Program-made: the position numbers and the translations under genes
Shown: piece after piece, positions 14,572-22,424 of the stretch
How the letters are laid out: every line of letters starts with the position of its first letter
How positions within the stretch are numbered: the first letter of the stretch is position 1
NCBI GenBank assembly: GCA_002378005.1
Contig: DFQY01000046.1
Coordinates: forward strand, 1 to 31,029
Length of the DNA: 31,029 nucleotides
Reading direction: 5' to 3'
Origin: Flavobacteriales bacterium UBA3477
GTDB taxonomy: Bacteria > Bacteroidota > Bacteroidia > Flavobacteriales > Schleiferiaceae
The notes under the pieces: generated by a model
Databases searched by the model: none
What the model saw: only the letters and a program-made list of their open reading frames with translations
What the model was told of the DNA's origin: nothing

Positions 14572-15992
14572 GTTATTCTAAGCGCATAGAAAGGATCCAA
14601 TTCTGGGCATACCTACTGACCGATTCGCTCAGCGGTGCCCTAGCTTACACCGCCTTGCACATTGTTCGCAAGGTGTATGTTGAGCCTATAAAATTTGGGC
14701 AAGAGGTGGCCATCAAGTTCGATGCCAAGTTTTTCCTTGGGCTAGTATTGACCACATTAGTATTTCTAGGCATCAGTGGACTGAGCGGTATTTACAGAGA
14801 TTTGGCACGTAAATCTCGACTAGCGCTCGTATTCAATACGGTTGGTGGCGTTATGATTACTGCTCTGTTGCTCTTCTTCGCCATTATCCTCGATGATTTA
14901 GTCAAAAATTACAGCCAATACTACCTAACCCTAGGGACCTACGTGGGCGTGTTGATGTTCATTAGCATGAGTTTCCGATTAATTTGGAGCACACAAGTGC
15001 GCATCCTCATCGACAAAAAGAAGCTCACCTTCCCGACTCTAATCATAGGTTCCGGCAAAGAAGCGGCGGATTTGTTGACCACCTTTACAAAGGACCGCAG
15101 CAAAGGCTATGATTTCAAAGGGTACCTCTCACTAAATGGTCAAACTACAGATGAGCGCATTAAGGCAATTCCTTATTTAGGCACCGCAGCCCAATTAACC
15201 GACCTGCTCAACGACAACATCATCGACGACGTCATCGTTGCTATCCCTTCCGGCAACAGCGATCTCATCGCCCGAATGATCAGTACCATCGAAAACGTAA
15301 ACGTACGCATCCATGTGTTGCCAAACGTGTTCAGTATCATCTCTGGCCAAGTTCGCATGGAAAGTTTGGGCCGATCTCTCATCGAAGTTAAACGCGAGCT
15401 TATCAAGCCACACGTCGCTTTCTTCAAGCGCATTTTTGACATCGTGGTTGCCGCAATTCTATTAGTCCTTTCCTCACCGTTTGTGTTGTTTTCCATGGCG
15501 ATGATTACTGTAGGTTCTAAGGGTCCTATTTTCTTTACGCAAGAACGCCTCGGTAAGCACGGTCGCTCCTTCCGTATCATCAAGCTACGCTCCATGTATC
15601 AAAATTCTGAAGACCAGGGTCCTATGCTCAGCAGTGAAGATGATCCACGCATCACCCCATGGGGACGCACCATGCGCAAGTTCCGACTCGATGAAATGCC
15701 TCAATTTTACAATGTACTCCGCGGCGATATGAGCATCGTGGGACCGCGTCCTGAGCGCAAATTCTACTTCGACCAAATCATAGAATCGGCCCCGCAATAC
15801 CGCTACCTACTGCGGGTAAAGCCCGGTATCACTTCTTGGGGAATGGTGAAGTTTGGGTATGCAGAGAATGTGGAAGAAATGTTGGAGCGCGCTCAATATG
15901 ACTTGATCTACACCGAAAACATTACCCTTCTTAACGATATCAAAATCCTCTTCTATACCTTAGTCATAGTCTTACAAGGACGAGGAAAATAA
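14568..15992 (+). CDS. Polyprenyl-phosphate sugar-1-phosphate transferase (WcaJ/WbaP-like)
   Basis: 474 residues. Starts assembly of an exopolysaccharide or glycan by moving a sugar phosphate onto undecaprenyl phosphate in the inner membrane. Four N-terminal membrane helices are followed by a Rossmann-like soluble domain (TLIIGSGKEAADLL, about residues 155-250). The catalytic C-terminal domain contains FKRIFDIVVAAILLVLSSPF, GPIFFTQERLGKHGRSFRII, KLRSM, DDPRITPWGRTMRKFRLDEM and GDMSIVGPRPER. The start is TTG, overlapping the preceding stop codon (TTGA). No other glycosyltransferases, flippase or polymerase lie nearby, so the product cannot be inferred. Confidence 0.92.
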   Translation: MSYSKRIERIQFWAYLLTDSLSGALAYTALHIVRKVYVEPIKFGQEVAIKFDAKFFLGLVLTTLVFLGISGLSGIYRDLARKSRLALVFNTVGGVMITALLLFFAIILDDLVKNYSQYYLTLGTYVGVLMFISMSFRLIWSTQVRILIDKKKLTFPTLIIGSGKEAADLLTTFTKDRSKGYDFKGYLSLNGQTTDERIKAIPYLGTAAQLTDLLNDNIIDDVIVAIPSGNSDLIARMISTIENVNVRIHVLPNVFSIISGQVRMESLGRSLIEVKRELIKPHVAFFKRIFDIVVAAILLVLSSPFVLFSMAMITVGSKGPIFFTQERLGKHGRSFRIIKLRSMYQNSEDQGPMLSSEDDPRITPWGRTMRKFRLDEMPQFYNVLRGDMSIVGPRPERKFYFDQIIESAPQYRYLLRVKPGITSWGMVKFGYAENVEEMLERAQYDLIYTENITLLNDIKILFYTLVIVLQGRGK

Positions 15993-16013
15993 GAACCACA
16001 CAAACCCAAATAC

Positions 16014-16901
16014 ATGAAGAACATCTCAGTAATCGGAGCAGGAACCATGGGCAATGGTATCGCACATGTTTTCGCTCAAAGCGGATTTAACGTTCAACTC
16101 TTTGATATTAGCGAAGAAGCCTTGCAGCGTGCCCTAGCCACCATTGGTAAGAATATGGACCGCCAGATCGCTAAAGAACTCCTTAGCGAAGCTGATAAGG
16201 TAGCAGCATTGGACAGATTAAAGACGGGCACTGACCTTGGCACTGCAGTGGCAGCCGCTGATTTGGTAGTTGAAGCAGCCACTGAGAATACGGCGATTAA
16301 GTTCCAATTGTTCAAGGACTTGGACGAATTGGCCCCAGCGCATTGTATCCTTGCTTCCAATACCTCTTCCATTTCCATTACGAAGATTGCAGCACAAACT
16401 TCGCGCCCGGACAAAGTCATCGGCATGCATTTCATGAATCCGGTTCCGGTGATGAAACTCGTCGAGATCATCAATGGATACAGTACTTCAAAGGAGTCCA
16501 CTGATACCGTGGTGCAAATGAGCGCATCTCTAGGCAAGGTCCCTGTGAGCTGTAACGATTACCCGGGCTTCGTCGCTAACCGCATTTTAATGCCTATGAT
16601 CAATGAAGCCATCATCGCCCTTCACGAAGGAGTGGCTGGCGTGGAAGAGATCGACACCATCATGAAATTAGGTATGGCGCATCCTATGGGGCCATTACAA
16701 TTGGCCGATTTCATTGGCCTCGACGTGTGCTTGAGCATTTTGAATGTGCTCTACGACGGCCTAGGGAACACCAAATACGCCCCTTGCCCGCTGCTCGTCA
16801 ACATGGTGACCGCAGGCAAGAAAGGGATGAAATCCGGCGAAGGATTCTATGATTATTCAGAAGGCGTGAAAAACGCCAAAGTCAGTCAACAATTTATTTA
16901 A
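16014..16901 (+). CDS. 3-hydroxybutyryl-CoA dehydrogenase
   Basis: 295 residues. Interconverts 3-hydroxyacyl-CoA and acetoacyl-CoA with NAD(P). The N-terminal Rossmann motif is VIGAGTMGNGIAHVFAQSGF; then VVEAATEN, LASNTSSISIT, and the catalytic block GMHFMNPVPVMKLVEII with the active-site His. The C-terminal helical domain (PGFVANRILMPMINEAI...GMAHPMGPLQLADFIGLD) is complete. Single-domain length of about 290 matches Hbd/PaaH rather than the FadB fusion. It follows the sugar transferase by 21 bases but has no evident functional link to it. It could serve fatty-acid oxidation or the leucine and aromatic catabolism to which the nearby HMG-CoA lyase belongs. Confidence 0.95.
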   Translation: MKNISVIGAGTMGNGIAHVFAQSGFNVQLFDISEEALQRALATIGKNMDRQIAKELLSEADKVAALDRLKTGTDLGTAVAAADLVVEAATENTAIKFQLFKDLDELAPAHCILASNTSSISITKIAAQTSRPDKVIGMHFMNPVPVMKLVEIINGYSTSKESTDTVVQMSASLGKVPVSCNDYPGFVANRILMPMINEAIIALHEGVAGVEEIDTIMKLGMAHPMGPLQLADFIGLDVCLSILNVLYDGLGNTKYAPCPLLVNMVTAGKKGMKSGEGFYDYSEGVKNAKVSQQFI

Positions 16902-16911
16902 TACCCTCACT

Positions 16912-18093
16912 ATGAAACTACACGCTTTTGCCGCTGCCCTATTGTTCTCGACGGCAACCTTTGCCCAAGTAGATTTGATCAACAAGGTCAAAGACAATGG
17001 TGCCGATGCACCCCTAGGCTACGAATGGGAAACCATCGTAGATATTGAAGCAACCCCAGTCAAGAACCAAGGTGCCTCAGGAACCTGCTGGTCTTATGCA
17101 ACGACCTCTTTTGTGGAAAGCGAGATGATTCGCATGGGCAAAGAGCCTATAGATATCTCAGAAATGTATACCGTGCGTAAGGTCTATGAGGACAAAGGGG
17201 AAAAATATGTTCGTCTACACGGCTACTTGAACTTCGCACAAGGCGGTGCCTTGCCAGATGTACTTTATGTCATCAAACACTACGGTGCTGTACCGCAAGA
17301 AGTATATAGCGGTTTGAACTACGGTACTGAAATCAACCGCCACGGCGAAATGGAAGCCTCACTGAAAGGCATCCTAGATGCTGTGATTGAAAACAAGAAC
17401 GGCAAGCTTAGCCCAAGCTGGCAAAAAGGCTTCAACGGCGTATTGGACGCCTACCTTGGTGACGATCCAGCGCAGTTCGGGTACAATGGAAAAACCTACA
17501 CCCCACGCACCTTTGCGGATGAGGTGATCGGCATCAAACCTGACGACTACATACAACTTACCTCTTGGACCCACCACGAGATGTATGCACCATGCCAAAT
17601 CCAAGTACCGGACAACTGGACTTGGGGAACTTCTTACAATCTTCCACTAGACGAAATGATGGAAGCCATCAATACCTCTTTGGAGGCAGGCTACCCCGTA
17701 GCATGGGCTTGTGATGTGAGCGACAAAGGCTTTTCAATCAAAAACGGTATCGCCGTTATGCCTAACCAGAGTTGGAGCGACATGACTTCAGAAGAAGCGC
17801 AGGCGGTGTATAGTGCACCCCATGAGGAGGCAGTTGTGGATCAAGAAATGCGTCAAGAGCAATACGATAACTACCTCACACAGGATGACCATGGTATGGT
17901 TATCCAGGGTATGGTTAAGGATCAAGATGGTAATATCTTCTATATAGTTAAGAATTCTTGGGGCGATATCCCTAACGATTACCGTCCAGGGTATTTGTAT
18001 GCGTCAGAAAGCTATGTGCGCTTGAGAACCATCAGTGTAATGATGCACGAAGAATCAATAGCGAAGTCAATGAAAAAGAAACTGAATCTGTAA
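16912..18093 (+). CDS. Secreted C1-family cysteine aminopeptidase (bleomycin-hydrolase/PepC-like)
   Basis: 393 residues. The N-terminal signal peptide (residues 1-19, ending ATFAQ) indicates export. Papain-fold catalytic residues are all present: Gln53 and Cys59 (KNQGASGTCWSYAT), His327 (DDHGMVI) and Asn348 (VKNSWGD). The insertions between Cys and His resemble the aminopeptidase C/bleomycin hydrolase group rather than papain. PepC is usually cytosolic, so the signal peptide is a Bacteroidota feature worth noting. The basic tail (SMKKKLNL) lacks the canonical self-inserting C-terminus, leaving exo- versus endopeptidase activity open. It is 10 bases after the Hbd gene and ends in a terminator. 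Confidence 0.9.
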   Translation: MKLHAFAAALLFSTATFAQVDLINKVKDNGADAPLGYEWETIVDIEATPVKNQGASGTCWSYATTSFVESEMIRMGKEPIDISEMYTVRKVYEDKGEKYVRLHGYLNFAQGGALPDVLYVIKHYGAVPQEVYSGLNYGTEINRHGEMEASLKGILDAVIENKNGKLSPSWQKGFNGVLDAYLGDDPAQFGYNGKTYTPRTFADEVIGIKPDDYIQLTSWTHHEMYAPCQIQVPDNWTWGTSYNLPLDEMMEAINTSLEAGYPVAWACDVSDKGFSIKNGIAVMPNQSWSDMTSEEAQAVYSAPHEEAVVDQEMRQEQYDNYLTQDDHGMVIQGMVKDQDGNIFYIVKNSWGDIPNDYRPGYLYASESYVRLRTISVMMHEESIAKSMKKKLNL

Positions 18094-18114
18094 AAAGATT
18101 CATTGCGATGAATG

Positions 18115-18146
18115 AGCCGCTTACCCTTGGGTGAGCGGCTTTTTTT
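18115..18146 (+). terminator. Intrinsic terminator after the C1 peptidase
   Basis: An 11-12 bp GC-rich stem (AGCCGCTTACCC / GGGTGAGCGGCT, one G-T pair) is followed directly by seven T. It closes the plus-strand run from 13705. The left arm overlaps the last codons of the convergent PAP2 gene. Confidence 0.9.
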
Positions 18147-18741
18147 GTACCCGTTGAGAAATGGTAAATACCAACAGGGCAATGCTCATCCCCAGCACTG
18201 CTCCGGCCATTATATCGGTTATCCAATGCGCCATCAGGTACACCCTGGACACCGCCACGGCAATGGCACAAAAAGAGGCAAATACTTGAATGGCAGGACG
18301 GCGCCAATGCAAGGCAATGAGGGTAAAAAACACGAAAGCCGTGGTTGTATGACCGCTTGGAAAAGCGAATTGCAGCGGAAGTTCTAGATCTGTGACCAAT
18401 TGTGTTTGGCTCCACTCAATAATCCCCATCGGTCGTGGTGACGGCGCAAAGACGAGCTTCTTTAATAATTGGACCAACAAACTTGATAAGATTCCAGCGG
18501 CCACAAACTCTCCGGCACGCCACCACGCCTTCTGTAAGGCATAGGCTATGATCACCAGTACAAACATGGGACCCTCGCCCCACCCTGTGATGAAGCCCAT
18601 CCAAGTGTAGCCTCGAGGGGAATACCAATGGTTGTGCAAGGCTAATTGGGCCTCGACCTTATCTGGAAAAAAGGATAAAAAAATCCCGCAGGCCATAACA
18701 AACAGGACTGCGGGTATGCTGAAATACGGAATGTGCTTCAT
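18121..18741 (-). CDS. PAP2-family membrane phosphatase
   Basis: 206 residues, about six membrane helices. The three PAP2 phosphatase motifs are intact: a Lys...ArgPro block (KKLVFAPSPRP), FPSGHTTT, and SRVYLMAHWITDI with catalytic His and Asp. Such enzymes dephosphorylate lipid phosphates or undecaprenyl pyrophosphate at the outer face of the inner membrane. An in-frame start 15 codons upstream exists, but the ATG at 18741 shares its first base with the stop codon of the START-like gene (TAATG), a classical translational-coupling arrangement. Its 3' end overlaps the terminator hairpin at 18115-18146. Confidence 0.9.
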   Translation of the reverse strand: MKHIPYFSIPAVLFVMACGIFLSFFPDKVEAQLALHNHWYSPRGYTWMGFITGWGEGPMFVLVIIAYALQKAWWRAGEFVAAGILSSLLVQLLKKLVFAPSPRPMGIIEWSQTQLVTDLELPLQFAFPSGHTTTAFVFFTLIALHWRRPAIQVFASFCAIAVAVSRVYLMAHWITDIMAGAVLGMSIALLVFTISQRVQKKPLTQG

Positions 18742-19127
18742 TATGCGCCGAGAATGTGCTGCAATTCGTGAATCTGGCTTTCCCACAATTGTTTCGCCTC
18801 TTCTACCTCATCATCTTCTGCGAAGTCCGTTACAATGATTGACGTATCGTGGGTGATCGCATCTACCTCAATGCGGAACTCGAAATAGCAATCCAACCCG
18901 TCCTCTTCATCGCTCAACCATCTGAACCGGACCATTTTATCCTGTTGCTTTTTCAACAGCTTTGCTTGCTCCTCAGAACCGTCCCAAAAGAAAGTGAACA
19001 TTTCCGTACGAGAATTTACATCATCGCAAAACCATTCGCTCAATCCCGAAGGAGTGCTCAAGAATGGAAAGAGCATTTTTGGGGAGGCGCGTAAGGGGAA
19101 TTCTAGTTCGAACTTTTGTTTTTCCAT
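18741..19127 (-). CDS. START-like (SRPBCC-fold) domain protein
   Basis: 128 residues from the ATG at 19127. The sequence (KFELEFPLRASPKMLFPFLS, then TPSGLSEWFCDDVN, then FTFFWDGSEEQAKLL, then IIVTDFAEDDEVEEAKQLWE) matches a conserved Bacteroidota START-like family. These are small hydrophobic-cavity proteins of the Bet v1/AHSA1 fold. The ligand is unknown. An open frame runs 29 codons further upstream, but the family begins at MEKQKFELEF. It overlaps the PAP2 start by one base, so the two are translated together; a lipid ligand would fit a phosphatase partner but is speculative. Confidence 0.88.
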   Translation of the reverse strand: MEKQKFELEFPLRASPKMLFPFLSTPSGLSEWFCDDVNSRTEMFTFFWDGSEEQAKLLKKQQDKMVRFRWLSDEEDGLDCYFEFRIEVDAITHDTSIIVTDFAEDDEVEEAKQLWESQIHELQHILGA

Positions 19128-19181
19128 GGTAGTTGTATCGTGTTCGCAATATAACACGGTGGGGCAAAATTCCAAGTGTTT

Positions 19182-19208
19182 AGCGGATTTTGTTAATTTA
19201 AAACCGCT
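19182..19208 (+). promoter_or_regulatory. Stem-loop in the leader of the MFS gene
   Basis: AGCGG-TTTT pairs with AAAA-CCGCT (9 bp with one bulged A, 8-nt loop), 14 bases before the MFS ATG and in the divergent spacer shared with the START-like gene. It could be an operator dyad or an mRNA structure; no T-run follows. Confidence 0.35.
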
Positions 19209-19222
19209 ATTCACACACTCGC

Positions 19223-20434
19223 ATGAAACAAAACTCCTCCATCTTCACCCAAGCCATAATCTGGGTGGCCGCTCTTGGTTATTTCGTTGACATCTATGAC
19301 TTGCTGTTATTCAGCATCATAAGAATTCCCTCGCTCCAATCCATCGGTGTGGACAACGTCTCAGATGTGGGGCTGTTGATCCTTAATACACAGATGTTCG
19401 GATTATTACTAGGAGGAATCCTTTGGGGAGTTTTGGGGGATAAATTAGGACGTACCAAGGTCCTCTTCCTTTCCATCGCATTGTATTCCATTGGAAACAT
19501 CCTGAATGGCTTCGTTCAAACGGGCACGCAATACGCCATTATCCGATTCATTGCAGGCATAGGCCTCGCCGGCGAACTAGGTGCAGGTATTACTCTCGTA
19601 TCTGAGCTTCTACCAAAAGAAAAGCGCGGCATAGGCACTTCTGTGGTCGCAGGAGTTGGCCTGACGGGCGCAGTCCTCGCATTTTTCATCGCACAATGGT
19701 TTGATTGGCGTACCTGTTACTTTATTGGTGGTGGATTAGGCCTCGCCCTACTCCTATTACGTCTAAGTGTCTTTGAAAGCGGCTTGTTTGAGAAGATGGA
19801 AAAGAATACGGCAGTAGTCCGCGGTAACTTCTTCATGCTCTTTAATAAACGTGAGCGATTTATGCGCTACCTACGCAGCATTTTGATCGGTCTGCCTACT
19901 TGGTTCGTAGTCGGCATCCTGATCAGCTTCTCTCCAGAATTTGCACGCCAATTAGGCATCGAGGGCACTATCGATCCAGGCATCGGGATCATGATCTCAT
20001 ATTCCGCTATCGCCGTTGGGGACGTAGTGATCGGACTTCTCTCGCAACGTCTGCAATCTCGCAAACAAGCCATGCATGTGTTCTATGGCATTACCATCCT
20101 AGGCATGGTCGTTTTCTTCACGGCCACCACCCCACTTCAATTGTATATTTCTACGGGTATTATGGGCTTTGGAACCGGATTTTGGGCAGTATTTGTAACT
20201 ATTGGAGCCGAAAATTTTGGGACCAATTTGCGCGCCACCGCCGCCACCACCATCCCAAACATGGTCCGTGGATCTCTAAACGGCATCTCAGCCCTCTTCA
20301 TTGGCCTTGGAAGCTATATGAGTTATGTGGGAAGTGGCATTACAACGGCAGTGATCGTTATGGCCATTACCTATTGGGCCATTTCCGGGCTAGACGAAAC
20401 TTTTGGAAGGGATTTGGATTTTATTGAAGAGTAG
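19223..20434 (+). CDS. MFS transporter (metabolite:H+ symporter type)
   Basis: 403 residues with about 12 membrane helices. The loop 2-3 MFS signature is GVLGDKLGRTKVLF; the conserved RFIAGIGLAGELGAGITLVSE segment and the central basic loop after helix 6 (FNKRERFMRYLR) are as in the sugar- and aromatic-acid-symporter groups. A second-half segment (AENFGTNLRATAATTIPNMVRG) matches the SP/AAHS families. The substrate is not deducible. It ends just before the AT-rich patch and marks the last gene of ordinary composition on this side. Confidence 0.93.
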   Translation: MKQNSSIFTQAIIWVAALGYFVDIYDLLLFSIIRIPSLQSIGVDNVSDVGLLILNTQMFGLLLGGILWGVLGDKLGRTKVLFLSIALYSIGNILNGFVQTGTQYAIIRFIAGIGLAGELGAGITLVSELLPKEKRGIGTSVVAGVGLTGAVLAFFIAQWFDWRTCYFIGGGLGLALLLLRLSVFESGLFEKMEKNTAVVRGNFFMLFNKRERFMRYLRSILIGLPTWFVVGILISFSPEFARQLGIEGTIDPGIGIMISYSAIAVGDVVIGLLSQRLQSRKQAMHVFYGITILGMVVFFTATTPLQLYISTGIMGFGTGFWAVFVTIGAENFGTNLRATAATTIPNMVRGSLNGISALFIGLGSYMSYVGSGITTAVIVMAITYWAISGLDETFGRDLDFIEE

Positions 20435-20461
20435 AGAGTAAAAGCCCATGTCTCAAAGATG

Positions 20462-20520
20462 ACATTGAATTAAACCCTTCTTGAACAAAACATGCTCTTA
20501 AGTCCTGATTAATTCAATGT
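20462..20520. repeat. 12-bp perfect inverted repeat at the edge of the AT-rich patch
   Basis: ACATTGAATTAA (20462-20473) and TTAATTCAATGT (20509-20520) are perfect inverted copies separated by 35 bases. They lie 27 bases after the MFS stop codon, exactly where base composition turns AT-rich. No T-run follows. They could be recombination-site remnants, a regulator site or a weak terminator. Confidence 0.6.
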
Positions 20521-20521
20521 A

Positions 20522-21097
20522 ATGATCATTACAGCGCCTGAAAAGATTGTGATTTTCAATAAATTAGGTTATTATATAATTAAAAACAAAGCCATCAAAA
20601 AATTTATTATATGCTGCCTAGCACTCTTATTTGTGGTGCAAGCCAATGCGCAATCAAATGCACAAAAGCCATTTCCCGCTATGGAGATTCATACTCGACC
20701 TATTTCTCTTCTGCAAGGCGTAATAACAGTTGGCTCTGAAATTAGGTTGAGAAACCACTCTTCCTTTCTTATTGATGGAGGTGCAGGTACGTCCCAATTA
20801 GATAATCGTTCGCTGACAACTTTTCTTGTCGGAGGTAGACTTTATTTAAAGTAAGAAGATTTGAGTGGCACATATGTGACTTTCAGACACAGATCAAGAT
20901 TTTATGCTGATGATGATTTTTTAGGCAGTGGAGATAACTACGGTGCCAACACAAACTTCACGATTGGAAGTAAAATTGTTTTTGAACAAGTTTCTTTCGC
21001 TGGAGAAGTTAGTGTGGGGCGACAATCATATGCTGGAGAAGCTATACTCCTGCCTACCTGGGCATTTACCGTTGGTTATAGAGTTAAAGGTAAGTAA
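20522..21097 (+). pseudogene. Secreted beta-rich protein gene interrupted by an in-frame stop
   Basis: One reading frame runs from an ATG at 20522 to a stop at 21095-21097, broken by a single TAA at 20852-20854. Before the stop there is a signal peptide (KKFIICCLALLFVVQANAQ) and beta-strand sequence (EIHTRPISLLQGVITVGSEI, LTTFLVGGRLYLK). After it, in the same frame, come EDLSGTYVTFRHRSRF and a clear outer-membrane-like ending (LLPTWAFTVGYRVKGK). Together they make one small outer-membrane barrel-like protein of about 190 residues. The codons are AT-rich, unlike the neighbours. It is either a decayed gene, a sequencing error, or a case of stop readthrough. The annotated ATG may also lie upstream of the true signal-peptide start. 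Confidence 0.7.
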
Positions 21098-21119
21098 ACT
21101 CAAAATTTATTTTGCACAC

Positions 21120-21161
21120 GTTCGAGATTGTAAGCTTTTGCTACGCAAAAGAATTGCGAAC
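21120..21161. other. Nested stem-loop in the 226-base spacer before the sulfotransferase tail
   Basis: CTTTTGC / GCAAAAG (21135-21151, 3-nt loop) is a perfect 7-bp hairpin, flanked by GTTCG (21120-21124) and CGAAC (21157-21161), which can pair as an outer stem. It sits between the interrupted gene and the convergent sulfotransferase. Apart from this, 21098-21323 is AT-rich and shows nothing I can name. Confidence 0.45.
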
Positions 21162-21323
21162 TCGGACAGAAATAATTATACATGATAATGAATTGACTAA
21201 TAAAAATTTACATGAACTATCGAGAGCAATAGTAGCCGCGAATCTATTTCAATAAAACTGATTATTCTGCTCACCTTTTCCAATTATATAAAATATAAAA
21301 ATAATAGATTCAATAAATAACAA

Positions 21324-22424
21324 TTATTTTTTTGAAAATCGAAACAGATTTTTAAAGTATGATTCTTTAACTATCGCAACAGATGATTTGTCAAACGTTA
21401 ATTTAATGGATTTTAACTCTTGCGCTCTGCTTTCCGCAAATGTCAAATCTAATGTTTTGGCGATCATTTCCAATGATGCTAAAGGGTCAGAATCTTTATC
21501 GTACACTTTTTTTACCGCAATAAATGTTTGGCTTCTAGGGTATTGGCTCTGTAAATGATTAATAAAACTTTGAAGCCAGGAACTCGTAAACTCTTTTCCG
21601 TCAATTATTTTCAAATCTTGAATTAAATAATGAGTCATAGTTTTGAAGAAAAGGAGGTTCTGATTGATGAACTCTTTTGTCTCCATGCAGAATTCGAAAA
21701 AACAAAAGTTGTATGCGTAAGGAATTGCATGGTCATATTTATCTCCGTGGAAGTTAACATTTGACTTAATATTAGTGGAACTTTCGTTAAAACGAGATTT
21801 TACAAATTCATACAATTGTATATCAAGCGAATTATTGACTAAAATTTTGTCGATTATATCATCGGATAATTCTTGAGTTTTAGGTCGTTTAAAAGTAATC
21901 CTTTTTATTTGAATATTTTGATTCCATTTAATCCCAGTTTCTGATGAGAAATAAGCCAATGATTTTCCGAATTCTTCGAAGATCCCTACGTGAATAGGCA
22001 ATTCATCAATCGTTGACTTAACCAATTCCAAATCTTCCTCATTCATTTTAATTTTAGTGTACATCTTATGGCCAAGCAGAAACTTCAACATACCATTAGA
22101 TGTTTGCATGTTGTCCACATATTCCTCAAAGTTTTTTGGTTGAGGCTTTAATAATTTCATAAAATCACGTCTTTCCTTAATGAATGAATATTCGGAAAGT
22201 ATTCGATCTACAGGGTCCCTGAGCATAGTGATGATATCATACCCCTTATATTTTCCGAAATTAGCCCTTTTGAAAATATCACCAGAAGTCGAATGAAAAG
22301 TTTTGATATCAATATGTCGATAATTAAAATCTGGTTTGGTTTGCCAAAAACTATTCTGCATTGCAGTATTAATGGTTGTACCGCCCGTTTTAGGTACATG
22401 GATAAATATTATCTTCTCTAGCAT
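21324..22424 (-). CDS. Sulfotransferase-family protein (PAPS-dependent), AT-rich
   Basis: 366 residues. The 5'-phosphosulfate loop is FIHVPKTGGTTI (residues 7-18), and the 3'-phosphate motif is TMLRDPVDRILSEYSF with Arg69 and Ser77. These are the hallmarks of carbohydrate-type sulfotransferases (heparan-sulfate 2-O/6-O-like, family 2), which move sulfate from PAPS to glycan hydroxyls. The remaining 280 residues are helical and rich in Lys, Asn and Phe, with no recognised second domain. Codon use is far more AT-rich than in flanking genes, suggesting horizontal acquisition. The acceptor is unknown; modification of surface polysaccharide is the usual role of bacterial members. PAPS-synthesis genes are not in the window. 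Confidence 0.85.
   Translation of the reverse strand: MLEKIIFIHVPKTGGTTINTAMQNSFWQTKPDFNYRHIDIKTFHSTSGDIFKRANFGKYKGYDIITMLRDPVDRILSEYSFIKERRDFMKLLKPQPKNFEEYVDNMQTSNGMLKFLLGHKMYTKIKMNEEDLELVKSTIDELPIHVGIFEEFGKSLAYFSSETGIKWNQNIQIKRITFKRPKTQELSDDIIDKILVNNSLDIQLYEFVKSRFNESSTNIKSNVNFHGDKYDHAIPYAYNFCFFEFCMETKEFINQNLLFFKTMTHYLIQDLKIIDGKEFTSSWLQSFINHLQSQYPRSQTFIAVKKVYDKDSDPLASLEMIAKTLDLTFAESRAQELKSIKLTFDKSSVAIVKESYFKNLFRFSKK

Noticed and set aside
16094..16537. 147-codon frame antisense to the 3-hydroxybutyryl-CoA dehydrogenase
   Set aside because: Fully covered by a firmly identified gene; no independent signals.
19900..20427. 175-codon frame inside the MFS gene
   Set aside because: Same strand, shifted frame; composition is rich in His, Arg and Trp, as expected of a shadow of a membrane-protein gene.
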